64,000 nt of DNA from Methanobacteriaceae archaeon (GTDB taxonomy: Archaea; Methanobacteriota; Methanobacteria; Methanobacteriales; Methanobacteriaceae): positions 23,443 to 87,442 of the forward strand of contig JAQXTL010000014.1 in NCBI GenBank assembly GCA_029219465.1, in the 5' to 3' direction. The first letter of the stretch is position 1, and each line of letters starts with the position of its first letter. The translations under genes were made by a program, and so were the position numbers. Below the pieces are notes generated by a model that ran no database searches, had not been told where the DNA came from, and worked only from the letters and a program-made list of their open reading frames with translations. Of this stretch, positions 17,244-27,704 are shown in pieces.

Positions 17244-18356
17244 TTAAAAATCAAATGTTGTTTGATACTCTCCCTTAATCTTAATATAAGGGTCTGCTCT
17301 TTCTATTACAACGCCTAATCTTTTTAGTTGTTCTTTATTGGAGAATGGTTTTTGCTTGCGAATAGATACAATATCATGTGCAGACTTGACTCCAATTCCA
17401 GGTACACGTATAAGTTCACGAATTGGTGCAGTGTTTATTTCTACAGGAAATATATTCATATTTTTTGCAGCTAAAATCTTAGGATCCTGGGTAAGGGACA
17501 ACTTATCATTTTCGTCAAATATCAGTTCTTTTACATTGTAGTGGTATTGATTTAATAGACTATCTGCATTATAGAGTTTTGCTGTTCTGTCTGTAGAACA
17601 GGCTTCTTTATCTTTGAAATCTGTTTCTTCAATAGGGGTAAAAGCTGAGAAGTATGTTCTTTTTAAATTTGACTTTTTGTATATCTTTTCCATTCTACTC
17701 AATATCTCTTTGTCAGTCTCGTTGTTTGCACCGACAATAAGTTGTGTGGTGTGAGTAGATTTTGGATATGTTGTACTTTTATGTTGTAGAGAATTGATCC
17801 ATGATAATCTTTTCAGTATATCTTTATTGTAATCCTTTGTAGATGATAATTCACTTAAACCGGATGATGTGGCTGCTTCAATATTGATACTGACCCTGTT
17901 TGCTAGTGCCATTGCTCTTTTAATGGAGTCTTTGCTTGCACCTGGAATAATTTTTAGATGTATATAATCGTCGTACCCGTATTTTTTTCTAAGTAGACTG
18001 ATAGTTTCTATTTGTTTTTCCATTGTAGAATCAATATCATCAGATATACCTGAACTTAAAAATAATCCATTTACTAATCCTCTATTGTAGTATCCAAGAA
18101 AACCTTTTGCAAGTTCTTCGGGACTTAACTCAAGTCTTGTAAAATTTCTTTTGGACTGGTTGATACAATATTTACAATCATTTTTACACTTGTTTGTCAT
18201 GAGTGTTTTGAAAAGTGGTATTTTACAACCATTATGCCCAATAGCTTCATAGATTCCAGGCAGATTTATCTGTGAACTTTTATGATGGTTGACATAGTCA
18301 CATAAATCATATTGGGCTGAGTCAGTTAGTATTTTCATTTTCTCTAAAGTGCTCAT
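17244..18356 (-). CDS. Radical SAM protein with helix-hairpin-helix, putative DNA modification/repair
   Basis: A 370-residue radical SAM enzyme of the family annotated as putative DNA modification/repair protein. The [4Fe-4S] cluster cysteines are Cys57, Cys61 and Cys64 in KCKNDCKYC, followed by typical barrel motifs such as GLFLSSGI and KIIPGAS. The C-terminal part has a helix-hairpin-helix IRVPGIGVKSAHDI (about 316-329), a nucleic-acid-binding element. The substrate is not established for the family. It is a single gene, converging toward the par-like locus and divergent from ilvD. Confidence 0.87.
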   Translation of the reverse strand: MSTLEKMKILTDSAQYDLCDYVNHHKSSQINLPGIYEAIGHNGCKIPLFKTLMTNKCKNDCKYCINQSKRNFTRLELSPEELAKGFLGYYNRGLVNGLFLSSGISDDIDSTMEKQIETISLLRKKYGYDDYIHLKIIPGASKDSIKRAMALANRVSINIEAATSSGLSELSSTKDYNKDILKRLSWINSLQHKSTTYPKSTHTTQLIVGANNETDKEILSRMEKIYKKSNLKRTYFSAFTPIEETDFKDKEACSTDRTAKLYNADSLLNQYHYNVKELIFDENDKLSLTQDPKILAAKNMNIFPVEINTAPIRELIRVPGIGVKSAHDIVSIRKQKPFSNKEQLKRLGVVIERADPYIKIKGEYQTTFDF

Positions 18357-18479
18357 AGTAATATTATATTTAATTTATTTACAGTTATAAGTTTTCTATT
18401 GAAAAACCCTATTTTATACAATCCTTTAAAAGAGATTAAAAATAGATATATTATATGATTAAATTATTTGTGTGATTAA

Positions 18480-20129
18480 ATGAAAAGTGATAGTATAAAA
18501 AAAGGAATTCAAAGAGCTCCACACAGATCTCTTTTAAGAGCTTGTGGTCTTGATGATGAAGATTTTAAAAAACCATTCATTGGTATTGCAAATAGTTTTA
18601 CAGACATTGTTCCAGGTCATATTCATTTAAAAGAACTTGTTGAGTTCGTAAAAGAAGGTATTATTGCTGCTGGTGGTGTACCTTTCGAATTTGATACTAT
18701 GGCGATTTGTGACGGTATCAGTATGAACCATGAAGGTATGAAATACTCTCTTCCTTCAAGAGAAATCATTGCTGCTACTGTTGAAAGTATGACCAAAGGA
18801 CATGCTTTTGACGGACTTGTATTAATTCCAAGTTGTGATAAAGTAGTTCCTGGAATGATTATGGGTGCAACTAGAGTAGATGTTCCATCTATTGTTGTTA
18901 CCGGTGGACCAATGGAATCTGGTGAATATAAAGGTAAAAGTGCAGATTTAATTACTGTATTTGAAGCAGTTGGTGCACATTCTGCTGGAAAAATCCCTGA
19001 AGAAGAAGTAGATGCACTTGAAAGATGTGCTTGTCCTGGTGCTGGAAGCTGTTCCGGGTTATTTACCGCAAACACAATGGCTTGTATTACTGAAACATTA
19101 GGTTTATCTCTTCCAACTTGTGCTACAACTCACGCTAGAACTGAAGAGAATAACGAAATTGCTTTTGAATCAGGTAAACAAATTGTTAAACTCGTTGAAG
19201 AAGACATTAAACCATCTGATATTTTAACCCAGGAATCATTTAACAATGCTATTGCAGTTGACATGGCATTAGGTGGTTCTTCTAACACTGCACTTCACAT
19301 TCCTGCTCTTGCAAGTGAAGTTAAAGGTTTAGATGTTGATTTACAATTGTTTGATGAAATTTCAAGAAATGTTCCTCACATTGCACTTATTTCCCCAGCA
19401 GGTGAAGATTCAATGATGGATTTACATTTAGCTGGTGGTATTCAAGCTGTATTAAAAACATTAGGGGACAAAATTGACACCAATCAATTAACAGTAACTG
19501 GTAAAACAATTAAAGAAAACCTTGAAAACGTTGAAAACAAAAACACTGACGTTATTCATACTTTAGATAATCCAGTTCACGAAGATGGTGGAATTGCAAT
19601 TTTGAAAGGTAACCTTGCTCCAAATGGAAGTGTAGTTAAAAAAGGTGCAGTTGCTGATCATTTAATGCATCTTAAAGGACCTGCAAAAGTATACAACTGT
19701 GAAGAGGATGTTACAAAAGCAATCTTTAATCATGAAATTGTAGAAGGAGACATTGTTGTAATCAGATACGAAGGACCAAAAGGAGGTCCAGGTATGAGAG
19801 AAATGTTAAACCCAACCTCTGCTCTTGCAGGAATGAACATCAAAGATGTAGGTTTAATTACTGACGGAAGATTCTCCGGTGGAACCAGAGGACCTTGTGT
19901 TGGACACGTTTCTCCTGAAGCTATGGAAGATGGTCCTATCGCTGTAATCCAAGATGGAGATATTATTGAAATTGATATTAACAACAGATATATCAATGTT
20001 GAACTTTCAGATGAAGAGATTGAAGAAAGATTAAAATCAGTCAAACACCCTGAAAGAGACTTAGACGGATGGTTAAGAATTTATCAAAAATTAGTTCACT
20101 CTGCTGATACAGGTGCTATTTTAAGGTAG
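18480..20129 (+). CDS. ilvD: Dihydroxy-acid dehydratase
   Basis: Dehydrates 2,3-dihydroxy-isovalerate and 2,3-dihydroxy-3-methylvalerate to the 2-oxo acids in valine, isoleucine and, through oxoisovalerate, leucine and CoA synthesis; an Fe-S enzyme. Length of 549 is normal. Family landmarks include SCDKVVPGM (Cys), [25 protein letters not shown] and [14 protein letters not shown] near the end. A TATA-like TATATTATATG about 30 bp upstream of the ATG gives a short leader. hisD follows after 7 bp, so the two amino-acid genes form an operon. Confidence 0.97.
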   Translation: MKSDSIKKGIQRAPHRSLLRACGLDDEDFKKPFIGIANSFTDIVPGHIHLKELVEFVKEGIIAAGGVPFEFDTMAICDGISMNHEGMKYSLPSREIIAATVESMTKGHAFDGLVLIPSCDKVVPGMIMGATRVDVPSIVVTGGPMESGEYKGKSADLITVFEAVGAHSAGKIPEEEVDALERCACPGAGSCSGLFTANTMACITETLGLSLPTCATTHARTEENNEIAFESGKQIVKLVEEDIKPSDILTQESFNNAIAVDMALGGSSNTALHIPALASEVKGLDVDLQLFDEISRNVPHIALISPAGEDSMMDLHLAGGIQAVLKTLGDKIDTNQLTVTGKTIKENLENVENKNTDVIHTLDNPVHEDGGIAILKGNLAPNGSVVKKGAVADHLMHLKGPAKVYNCEEDVTKAIFNHEIVEGDIVVIRYEGPKGGPGMREMLNPTSALAGMNIKDVGLITDGRFSGGTRGPCVGHVSPEAMEDGPIAVIQDGDIIEIDINNRYINVELSDEEIEERLKSVKHPERDLDGWLRIYQKLVHSADTGAILR

Positions 20130-20136
20130 TTTTAAA

Positions 20137-21414
20137 ATGGAAATATTGAATTATTCTGATATTGATTTAGCTCAAACAATCAAAAGATCAGAAGAAGATG
20201 TAAATAAGGTTTTAGATATTGTTTCTGATATTCTTGATAATGTTAAAAACAATAAGGATAAAGCTATTCGTGAGTATACAGAGAAATTCGATGGAGTTTC
20301 AATAGAAAATTTAAAAGTATCTGAAGATGAAATCAAAGAAGCTTATGATACTTTAGATGACAGTTTACTTGTTGCACTTAAACAGGCTGCATCAAACATT
20401 GAAAAATTCCATAAAAAACAGATTCCATCTGAATGGGAAATTGAAGTAAACCCAGGTATTGTTGCTGGTCAAATCGTAAGACCAATTAATTCTGCTGGTT
20501 GTTATATTCCAGGAGGAAGAGCAGCTTATCCTTCTTCAATTCTTATGACTGTTATTCCTGCTAAAATTGCAGGTGTTAAAAAGGTTGTCTGTGTTACACC
20601 TCCACAAAAAGACGGTAAAATCTTAGATGCAATTTTAGTTGCTGCAGATATTGCTGGTGCTGATGAAATCTACAAAGTTGGTGGTGCTCAAGCTATTGCA
20701 GGACTTGCTTATGGAACAGAATCTATTCCTCAAGTAGAAAAAATTGTTGGTCCAGGAAATATATTCGTTACAGCTGCTAAGAAATTAGTATACGGTCAAG
20801 TAGATATTGAGTTTCCGGCAGGACCTTCTGAAGTGTTAATACTTGCAGATGAAAGTGCAAATCCTGAATTCTTAGCAACTGATATATTGGCTCAAGCAGA
20901 ACACGACCCTAATGCATCCTGCTTTTTAGTAACAGACTCTAAGGATTTAGCTATTAAAACTGATGAGTTTGTAAAACAATTAACAGAAATTGCTCCAAGA
21001 CGTGAAATTATTGAAGAATCATTATCAAAAAGTGGAAAAATTATTATTACTAACAACTTTGAAGAAGCTATTCACGTTACAAATGAATATGCTCCAGAAC
21101 ATTTAATCATATCCACAAAAGACGACGATGAAACATTATCACATGTAAATAATGCAGGTTCCATATTTTTAGGATCTTATTCTCCTGTAGCTGCTGGAGA
21201 TTATGGATCTGGAACTAATCACGTTCTTCCAACTGGTGGAGGAGCTAAAATGTATTCTGGATTATCTACTGAAGCATTTATTAAAAAACCTACAGTTCAA
21301 AGAATTACTAAAGATGGACTTAAAGAGCTTTCAAAAACTTCAGTTCCTATTGCAGAATATGAAGGATTTTACGAACACGCAAAATCATTTAAAACAAGAT
21401 TAAGAGATGATTAG
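20137..21414 (+). CDS. hisD: Histidinol dehydrogenase
   Basis: Catalyses the last two steps of histidine synthesis, oxidising histidinol to histidine with two NAD+. The 425-residue protein has the N-terminal RPINSAGCYIPGGRAAYPSS region, VGGAQAIAGLAYGT, GPGNIFV, AQAEHDPNA with zinc/catalytic His, EYAPEHL, and GSYSPVAAGDYGSGTNH with the proton-transfer His. It is encoded 7 bp after ilvD, with no other his genes nearby. An inverted repeat overlaps its 3' end. Confidence 0.96.
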   Translation: MEILNYSDIDLAQTIKRSEEDVNKVLDIVSDILDNVKNNKDKAIREYTEKFDGVSIENLKVSEDEIKEAYDTLDDSLLVALKQAASNIEKFHKKQIPSEWEIEVNPGIVAGQIVRPINSAGCYIPGGRAAYPSSILMTVIPAKIAGVKKVVCVTPPQKDGKILDAILVAADIAGADEIYKVGGAQAIAGLAYGTESIPQVEKIVGPGNIFVTAAKKLVYGQVDIEFPAGPSEVLILADESANPEFLATDILAQAEHDPNASCFLVTDSKDLAIKTDEFVKQLTEIAPRREIIEESLSKSGKIIITNNFEEAIHVTNEYAPEHLIISTKDDDETLSHVNNAGSIFLGSYSPVAAGDYGSGTNHVLPTGGGAKMYSGLSTEAFIKKPTVQRITKDGLKELSKTSVPIAEYEGFYEHAKSFKTRLRDD

Positions 21415-21427
21415 ATAATCTAATCAT
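21407..21427. terminator. hairpin at the end of hisD and the converging pseudogene
   Basis: ATGATTAGAT (21407-21416) and ATCTAATCAT (21418-21427) form a perfect 10-bp stem with a one-base centre; stop codons of both converging genes lie in it. The following T richness is moderate. Confidence 0.6.
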
Positions 21428-22186
21428 TTCCTATTTCTATTTTTAATTTTTCTTAAAGGCTTAGTAACTTTCCAACTTCTGGAATTTAATAGCTCTTCAT
21501 TTAATTTATTCGCTTTTTTAAGTTTTTTATTAAGTTTTTTAATTTTCCTTTTATCTTTAGAACTTTTATTTTTATACTCATTTAATAAATTGGATAATAA
21601 TTAGCATTAACTCTTCCAATTTCTTTGTAATATTTTTCTTTAATTTCTAATTCACATGGACTTTCTGTTTCATTAGATTTTAAATAAAATAAAGCATTCT
21701 TCGCTAATGCTTCAAATGAATTGAAACTTGCAGCACAAGCATAATCCATTAAAATTAGCAATTTTCTATTATGGAAATTATAATTGTCAATATAGCATCT
21801 GTGTTTTGGATAATATGAATTTATTTTTAAATTAATCAAAGAAGATTTAATATTTTCATCTTCTTTTTCAAGAATATCAATAATTGATTCTTCTAAAATA
21901 AAATAATCTAGTGAATTGATTCCAGATTCAGATAATATGCTGTCAAATTCCTCATCTTTTTTATCAAATGAATCTTTAAATAATGGATTTAGCTCATTGT
22001 AGACAAAATTATAATCCCATAAAAAAGGTTCAAGTTTATGATGTTGTACTTGACTTTTTCCAGTATATTCTTTTAGATATTATCATAAACTTCATTTAAT
22101 GCCCCTACATTATATGTTAATAATTTATTTTCTCCAATGTATTTAAATGGGTATATTTTAGTTTCTCTTTTGGAATAATGATTATT
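21424..22186 (-). pseudogene. Decayed glycosyltransferase-like gene, C-terminal remnant
   Basis: Reading the minus strand, three consecutive frames join into one protein. The first runs down to about 22085 and contains RETKIYPFKYIGENK and LTYNVGALNEVYDNI, then a stop. The second, 22079 to about 21595, starts LKEYTGKSQVQHHKLEPFLW and ends NYYPIY plus stop. The third, about 21596 to 21424, encodes a Lys-rich coiled coil and the ending LNSRSWKVTKPLRKIKN. That SWKVTKPLR ending is typical of large Methanobrevibacter glycosyltransferases. Two frameshifts are needed, the N-terminus is missing, and no full-length start exists, so the gene is dead. The original specificity cannot be read. Confidence 0.72.
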
Positions 22187-22332
22187 TTATATCATATTTA
22201 TTTTACACAATTTCCAAAAAAGATGGCGATTTAGTCTTTTTTTACATATCTTTATTAAACATTAAATACTAAAATAATTTCATAATGAAAATTTTATCAT
22301 TATTTTTATTTTTACAACCGAGGTGAATAAAT

Positions 22333-23652
22333 TTGCAAGGTTTATTAAACGATTGGAGAAGAACTCATTACGCTAAACAAACCACTCCTGAAATTGCAGG
22401 TAGTGACGTTACTATCATGGGTTGGGTACATGAAATCCGTGATTTAGGTGGAATTATCTTTGTTATTATTAGAGATGTCACTGGTAGAGTTCAATTAACT
22501 GCTCCAAGTAAAAAAGTAGATGCAGAAATATTGGAAGAAATTAGAAAATTCAGAAAAGAATCCGTTGTAGCTGTTAGAGGATTAGTTCAAGAAGCTCCTA
22601 AAGCTCCTAATGGTGTTGAAATTATCCCTAAAGAAATTAAAGTATTAAACTTATCCAATCAACCTTTACCAATGGATCCTACTGAAAAAGTTCAAGCTGG
22701 AATCGATACCAGATTAGATTCAAGATTCTTAGATATTAGAAAAGAAAACGTTTCAGCTATTTTCAAAATTAAAGGTCAAATGTTCCATACTATCAGAGAT
22801 TACTTCTATGATAATGGATTTTATGAAATTAACACTCCTAAACTCGTAGCTTCCGCTACTGAAGGAGGAACTGAATTATTCCCTATTACTTACTTTGAAA
22901 AAGAAGCATTCTTAGGTCAATCCCCTCAATTATACAAACAAATGATGATGGGAGCTGGAATGGATAAAGTATTCGAAATCGGTCAAATTTTCAGAGCTGA
23001 AGAACACGATACTTTAAGACACTTAAATGAAGCAGTATCTATCGATGCAGAAGCATCTTTCATGGATGATGTTGATGTAATGAAAATCTTAAACGATATG
23101 CTCATTCAAGTATTAAAAGATGTTAACAACAACTGTGCTGATGAATTAGCTATTTTAGGTCAAGAATTAGAAGTACCTAAAGGCGATTTCCCAGTAGTTA
23201 CTTACGATGAAGCTGTTGACATTATTAATTCCCGTGGAGTAGAAATGGAATGGGGAGAAGACTTATCTCGTGAAGCTGAAAAAGCATTAGGAGACACCAT
23301 GGGTGGATTCTACTTCTTAACCGAATGGCCATCTGCAATTAAACCATTCTATGTAATGCCTAAAGAAGGAGACGAAAAATACTCTCACGCTTTCGATTTA
23401 ATGTACAACAACTTAGAATTATCTTCTGGTGCAACTCGTGTACACCAATACGACTTACTCGTAAAACAAATCGAAGAAAGAGGATTAAACCCTGCTGGAT
23501 TTGGAAGCTATCTTAAAGCATTTGAATACGGTATGCCTCCTCACGCAGGTTGGGGTGTAGGTGCTGATAGGTTAACTATGGTACTTACCGGATCTGAAAA
23601 CATCCGTGAATGTGTACTCTTCCCAAGAGACAGACACAGATTAACTCCTTAA
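22333..23652 (+). CDS. aspS: Aspartyl-tRNA synthetase, archaeal type
   Basis: Class II synthetase charging tRNA with aspartate. The 439-residue archaeal form has an N-terminal OB anticodon-binding domain ([15 protein letters not shown]) and a catalytic core with motif 2 [15 protein letters not shown] and motif 3 [11 protein letters not shown]. The start is TTG, supported by GAGGTGA at 22320-22326 seven bases before it. The presence of gatA in the window is consistent with a non-discriminating enzyme that also makes Asp-tRNA(Asn), but the residue that decides this cannot be judged securely by eye. Confidence 0.95.
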   Translation: MQGLLNDWRRTHYAKQTTPEIAGSDVTIMGWVHEIRDLGGIIFVIIRDVTGRVQLTAPSKKVDAEILEEIRKFRKESVVAVRGLVQEAPKAPNGVEIIPKEIKVLNLSNQPLPMDPTEKVQAGIDTRLDSRFLDIRKENVSAIFKIKGQMFHTIRDYFYDNGFYEINTPKLVASATEGGTELFPITYFEKEAFLGQSPQLYKQMMMGAGMDKVFEIGQIFRAEEHDTLRHLNEAVSIDAEASFMDDVDVMKILNDMLIQVLKDVNNNCADELAILGQELEVPKGDFPVVTYDEAVDIINSRGVEMEWGEDLSREAEKALGDTMGGFYFLTEWPSAIKPFYVMPKEGDEKYSHAFDLMYNNLELSSGATRVHQYDLLVKQIEERGLNPAGFGSYLKAFEYGMPPHAGWGVGADRLTMVLTGSENIRECVLFPRDRHRLTP

Positions 23653-23673
23653 TTTTTTTCTTTTTTAGATATT

Positions 23674-24894
23674 ATGGAAGAATATGAAATAGCTGTTATT
23701 GGCGGAGGTCCAGCAGGAATTATGGCTGCAATTGCAGCTTCAAAAAATTCCTCAAATGTTATAATACTTGAAAAAAACCCTAAACTAGGTCGTAAACTCT
23801 TAACAACCGGTGGGGGAAGATGTAATATTACAAATGCTAAGCCAATTAAAAAGCTATTAAAATTCTATCCTCAAAAAAATTTTTTAAAACACTCTTTTTA
23901 TACACTTACAAATGAATATTTACTCTCCTTTTTTGAAAATAAAGGTTTAAACTTCATAGAAGAAGACAATAATAGAATTTTTCCTGAAAGTGAAAAATCC
24001 AGTGATATCTTAAAAATTCTAACTGATTATTTGGAAGATGTGGTTATAAGTTATAACTTTGAAGTTAAATCAATCAGTGATGATTTTGTTATAAATGATA
24101 AGATAAAAGCAGATAAGATTATTATTGCAACAGGTGGTATAACTTATCCTCAAACTGGATGTAGTATTGATAACTATTTTTTAACTTCGCAACCTTTAAC
24201 TGATATCAAATATGGTCTTGTACCATTAGTTACCAAAAAAGATTTGTCAAGTATTGCTGGGGTAACACTCTATGATGTTGTTATAAGTTATAAGAAAACA
24301 AAAGTTCAGGGAAATGTTTTAATTTCACATGTTGGACTAACAGGACCTGGAATTATAGATTTGAGTAATGATATTTCAGAAAGTATAAGTTATAACTTAT
24401 TAGAAAATGATGATGTTGATGTTGATTTTGAAATAGCTATTGACTTATGTCCTGAGTCTAGTCGTGAAGAGTTACAAGATAAGTTTAATCAGGATTTCCA
24501 GACCAAAGGAAAAACAATGATTAAAAATTATTTAAAGTTATTTTTAACAAACAAGTTCATTGATTTCTTTTTAGATGAAATAAACCTTGATGGTGAAACT
24601 CAACTTTCAAGAATTAATAAAAAAAGTAAAAACAGACTTATTGAGAATTTAAAAAGATTTACTTTTAATATAACTGGTTTTAATGACAAGTTGGCTAAAG
24701 TAACTATTGGAGGTATTGATTTAGACAGTATCAATCCAAAAACAATGGAGTCAACTGTAATACCTGATTTATACTTTGCAGGTGAAGTATTGGATTTACA
24801 TGGTCCTACCGGTGGGTATAACTTAAAAATTGCTTTTTCAACAGGTTATTTGGCAGGATTATCTGCAAGTGAAAAAAAGAAGGATAGAAATTAA
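23674..24894 (+). CDS. HI0933/BaiN-family flavoprotein oxidoreductase
   Basis: A 406-residue FAD-dependent protein of the HI0933-like family (often annotated NAD(P)/FAD-dependent oxidoreductase). Dinucleotide-binding motif VIGGGPAGIMAA (8-19), then KLGRKLLTTGGGRCNITNA, the family's diagnostic stretch, and a C-terminal FAGEVLDLHGPTGGYNL. The physiological substrate is unknown. Remarkably, the coding sequence carries five copies of the ATAAGTTATA word seen upstream of the ParA gene, translated as ISYN or ISYK or within other codons. It follows aspS by 21 bp. Confidence 0.9.
   Translation: MEEYEIAVIGGGPAGIMAAIAASKNSSNVIILEKNPKLGRKLLTTGGGRCNITNAKPIKKLLKFYPQKNFLKHSFYTLTNEYLLSFFENKGLNFIEEDNNRIFPESEKSSDILKILTDYLEDVVISYNFEVKSISDDFVINDKIKADKIIIATGGITYPQTGCSIDNYFLTSQPLTDIKYGLVPLVTKKDLSSIAGVTLYDVVISYKKTKVQGNVLISHVGLTGPGIIDLSNDISESISYNLLENDDVDVDFEIAIDLCPESSREELQDKFNQDFQTKGKTMIKNYLKLFLTNKFIDFFLDEINLDGETQLSRINKKSKNRLIENLKRFTFNITGFNDKLAKVTIGGIDLDSINPKTMESTVIPDLYFAGEVLDLHGPTGGYNLKIAFSTGYLAGLSASEKKKDRN
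24046..24400. repeat. par-array-like sites inside the flavoprotein gene
   Basis: Within the gene I find ATAAGTTATA or its complement at 24046-24055 (part of the palindrome AAGTTATAACTT, 24048-24059), 24138-24147, 24283-24292, and twice in the 16-bp palindrome ATAAGTTATAACTTAT at 24385-24400. The last is identical to the one at 15198-15213. A further half-site TATAACTTA is at 24817-24825. Such clustering inside a coding region argues for selection on DNA sequence rather than on protein. Confidence 0.7.
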
Positions 24895-24899
24895 AATTT

Positions 24900-25607
24900 C
24901 TAACCAATAATGAAGTATTTGTACTGTGTTTCGCTATGATCGCTTAAATCTTCAAAAATGTTATCTGAGAAAATCTCATTACAGTTGAATTTTTTAAATA
25001 CTTCGATGTATTCATCTTCTCTACGATAAATTGCACTGTAATCAGATTCCAAACCTTCAGAATAGAAATCTCTAAGGGTTAATCTGTTTTCCATACATGA
25101 AATAGGTTCCATAATGAAAATTTTCATATCCTCTGCACCTATTTTATTAATTTCAGAAACGATAGTTTCCAAGTCATTATCATTGATGTACATTAAAACT
25201 CCACTAATAACTATAACATCAAAAGGTGGTTCGATTATTAGTTCATCAATTTTAATATCGGTAGCAGACATTACCTGGAATTTACAGTTGTCATAATTGT
25301 TTGATTTGTTGGCTATTTCAATAAGGTCCTGTGAAAAGTCCAAACCTAAAAATGAGTCACATTTATCATGTAATGCTTCAGCCCAACGACCAATTCCACA
25401 GCCAATTTCAAGAACTTTTTTATTTGAAACATCAATACTCTCAAAAAGTAGTTTTTTCTCTTCAATATGTCTTTGTTCAGAATTTTCTTTATCCTGGAAC
25501 AAAACTATGGATAAATCGCTTTCAAATTCTTTAGATGCTCTTTTATTGAAGAAGTCTTTTACTTTATCAGAATTGATGTCTTCATTGCCGCCGTATAGTC
25601 TTGACAT
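24900..25607 (-). CDS. Class I SAM-dependent methyltransferase
   Basis: About 235 residues with a Rossmann-type methyltransferase domain: motif I VLEIGCGIGRWAEAL, then FLGLDFSQDLIEIA with the acidic residue that binds the SAM ribose, and FDVIVISGVLMYI as motif IV. The substrate is unknown. I chose the ATG at 25607 (MSRLYGG...), because GGGTGAT lies just upstream; the longer frame start at 25619 would include that ribosome binding site. Convergent with the flavoprotein gene. Confidence 0.83.
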   Translation of the reverse strand: MSRLYGGNEDINSDKVKDFFNKRASKEFESDLSIVLFQDKENSEQRHIEEKKLLFESIDVSNKKVLEIGCGIGRWAEALHDKCDSFLGLDFSQDLIEIANKSNNYDNCKFQVMSATDIKIDELIIEPPFDVIVISGVLMYINDNDLETIVSEINKIGAEDMKIFIMEPISCMENRLTLRDFYSEGLESDYSAIYRREDEYIEVFKKFNCNEIFSDNIFEDLSDHSETQYKYFIIG

Positions 25608-25787
25608 ATAATCACCCAAAATTTTTAATTATTTATGTATAGTTTAAACACATATATAAATTATACATTGTTCATGTCTAAAACCTGATTTTTTCGAAGT
25701 GCATCATTATTTACAACACATGTTTTTTTAATAAAATTTCTTAAATAAACAAAATATTTAACTTATATATTTACTAATAGTTATAAT

Positions 25788-26417
25788 ATGACAGACAAAA
25801 TGTTCATGGGTGCATCAACTAAACAAGGTTTGGATATTGCTAATAAAAGTAGAGAAATTATCCGTGGCCTTATTGGAGGTGATGTCAAAGACTTAAATCC
25901 TATTGAAAGAGATATTGTTGAAAGGATTGTTCATTCGACTGCAGATCCAGAATATGCAAAATTAGTAAAAATCAGTAATGATTTTGTGGATGCAGCTATG
26001 ACATCCCTTAAAAATAACGAAACTATTTTAACCGACATTAATATGGTAAAATATGGTATTACACGTTATGAAGGGGAAGTAGAGTGTTATATCAGAAATG
26101 AAGAAGTTATTAAAATAGCTAAAGAAAATCAAATCACAAGAGCAGCTGCTGCAATGCGTTATGCTGCTATGAATGATTTTGAAGGAATAGTTGTTTCTGG
26201 TAATGCTCCAACTGCTGTTTTTGAAGCTATGGATTTATATGAAAAAGGTGAAATGAATCTTAAAGCTATTGTTGGCGTTCCTGTTGGTTTTGTTGGAGCA
26301 GCTGATTCAAAAGAAGCTCTTCATCAATCTGAAATTCCTAATGTTATTGTTGAAGGACCTAAGGGTGGAACACCAATTGCAGTGGCTTGTGTAAATTCAT
26401 TAATACAACATTTATAG
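25788..26417 (+). CDS. cbiC: Cobalt-precorrin-8 methylmutase
   Basis: Moves the C-11 methyl group to C-12 to give cobyrinate in anaerobic corrinoid synthesis. The 209-residue length and motifs fit CbiC/CobH: RDIVERIVHSTAD (catalytic His in the VHSTADP region), DINMVKYGI, TRAAAAMRY, GNAPTAVF and GVPVGFVGAADSKEAL. First gene of a + strand run with hemL, the signal peptidase and argS; hemL starts 9 bp downstream, linking an early and a late tetrapyrrole step. Confidence 0.95.
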   Translation: MTDKMFMGASTKQGLDIANKSREIIRGLIGGDVKDLNPIERDIVERIVHSTADPEYAKLVKISNDFVDAAMTSLKNNETILTDINMVKYGITRYEGEVECYIRNEEVIKIAKENQITRAAAAMRYAAMNDFEGIVVSGNAPTAVFEAMDLYEKGEMNLKAIVGVPVGFVGAADSKEALHQSEIPNVIVEGPKGGTPIAVACVNSLIQHL

Positions 26418-26426
26418 CGTGATAAA

Positions 26427-27698
26427 ATGAATTCTGAAGAATTATTCAAAGAATCTAAAAATTATTTTCCTGGTGGAGTAAACTCCCCAGTACGTGCTTT
26501 TAAGCCTTATCCATTTTTTGTTAAAAGTGCTGAAGGTTCAAAACTCACAGATGAAGATGGAAAAACTTACATTGATCATTGTTTAGCATATGGTCCATTA
26601 ATTTTAGGACATTCCAATCCTGATGTTGTTAGAGACCTTTCTAATCAATTAACCATGGGTACTGCTTATGGTGCTCCTACTGAAAATGAAATTACTCTTG
26701 CAAAAGAAGTTATTGATAGAATTCCTTGTGCTGAAATGGTAAGATTCTGTAATAGTGGTACTGAAGCTACTATGAGTGCAATAAGATTAGCACGTGGTTA
26801 CACAGGCAGGGACAAAATTGTTAAATTTGAAGGAGCATATCACGGAGCACATGATTATGTATTAGTTAAAGGAGGTTCCGGTGCTGCAACTTTACCTGAC
26901 AGTGCTGGTATTCCAGTAGATACTACTAAAAATACCTTATCCGTTCCATTCAACGATGAAGAAGCTTTAACTAAATTGGTTGAAGAAGAAGGAGAAAACA
27001 TTGCTTGTATAATTATGGAAATTGTTATGGGTAATGTAGGTTGTATTGAACCAAAACCTGGATTTTTAGAATTTATTAGAAAAATTACTGAAGAAAATGA
27101 TATTGTTTTAATTTTTGATGAAGTTATTACTGGATTTAGAGCTTCTAGAGGTGGTGCTCAAGAATATTATGGCGTTACTCCAGATTTAACTACTCTTGGT
27201 AAAATTGTTGGTGGAGGACTTCCTATGGGAGCATTTTGTGGTAAAAAGGAAATTATGGAATTAATTGCTCCTAATGGTCCGGTTTACCAAGCAGGTACTT
27301 TTTCAGGAAATCCAATGTCTGTACAGGCAGGTATTTCAACCTTAACACAATTAAATGATGAATTCTATAAAGAACTTGAAAGAAAAGGAAAATTCCTCAG
27401 GGGAAATATAGAATCTATAATTGATGATGAAGGATACAATATCCAACCTGTTGGACTTGCATCAATGTTCCAAATTTACTTTAATCCAGAACCTGTTTAC
27501 AACTATGCTGATTCTCAAAAATCAGACAGAAAACAGTTCTTAAGATACTTTAAATCCTTGTTAAAACAAGGCGTATTTATTCCACCTTCACAATTTGAGT
27601 GTAACTTTATTTCAAATGCTCATTCTATGGAGGATTTACAACAAACTTCAGATGCTATTGAAATTGCATTAAAAGAAGCTTTTAGAAAAAGAAGGTAA
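26427..27698 (+). CDS. hemL: Glutamate-1-semialdehyde 2,1-aminomutase
   Basis: PLP/PMP enzyme that converts glutamate-1-semialdehyde to 5-aminolevulinate in the C5 pathway feeding F430, corrinoids and siroheme. 423 residues, normal size. Landmarks are [52 protein letters not shown], and the PLP lysine in [18 protein letters not shown], then [16 protein letters not shown] before the ATG acts as ribosome binding site. The other aminolevulinate-step gene, hemB, lies 25 kb away. Confidence 0.97.
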   Translation: MNSEELFKESKNYFPGGVNSPVRAFKPYPFFVKSAEGSKLTDEDGKTYIDHCLAYGPLILGHSNPDVVRDLSNQLTMGTAYGAPTENEITLAKEVIDRIPCAEMVRFCNSGTEATMSAIRLARGYTGRDKIVKFEGAYHGAHDYVLVKGGSGAATLPDSAGIPVDTTKNTLSVPFNDEEALTKLVEEEGENIACIIMEIVMGNVGCIEPKPGFLEFIRKITEENDIVLIFDEVITGFRASRGGAQEYYGVTPDLTTLGKIVGGGLPMGAFCGKKEIMELIAPNGPVYQAGTFSGNPMSVQAGISTLTQLNDEFYKELERKGKFLRGNIESIIDDEGYNIQPVGLASMFQIYFNPEPVYNYADSQKSDRKQFLRYFKSLLKQGVFIPPSQFECNFISNAHSMEDLQQTSDAIEIALKEAFRKRR

Positions 27699-27704
27699 TT
27701 AAAA

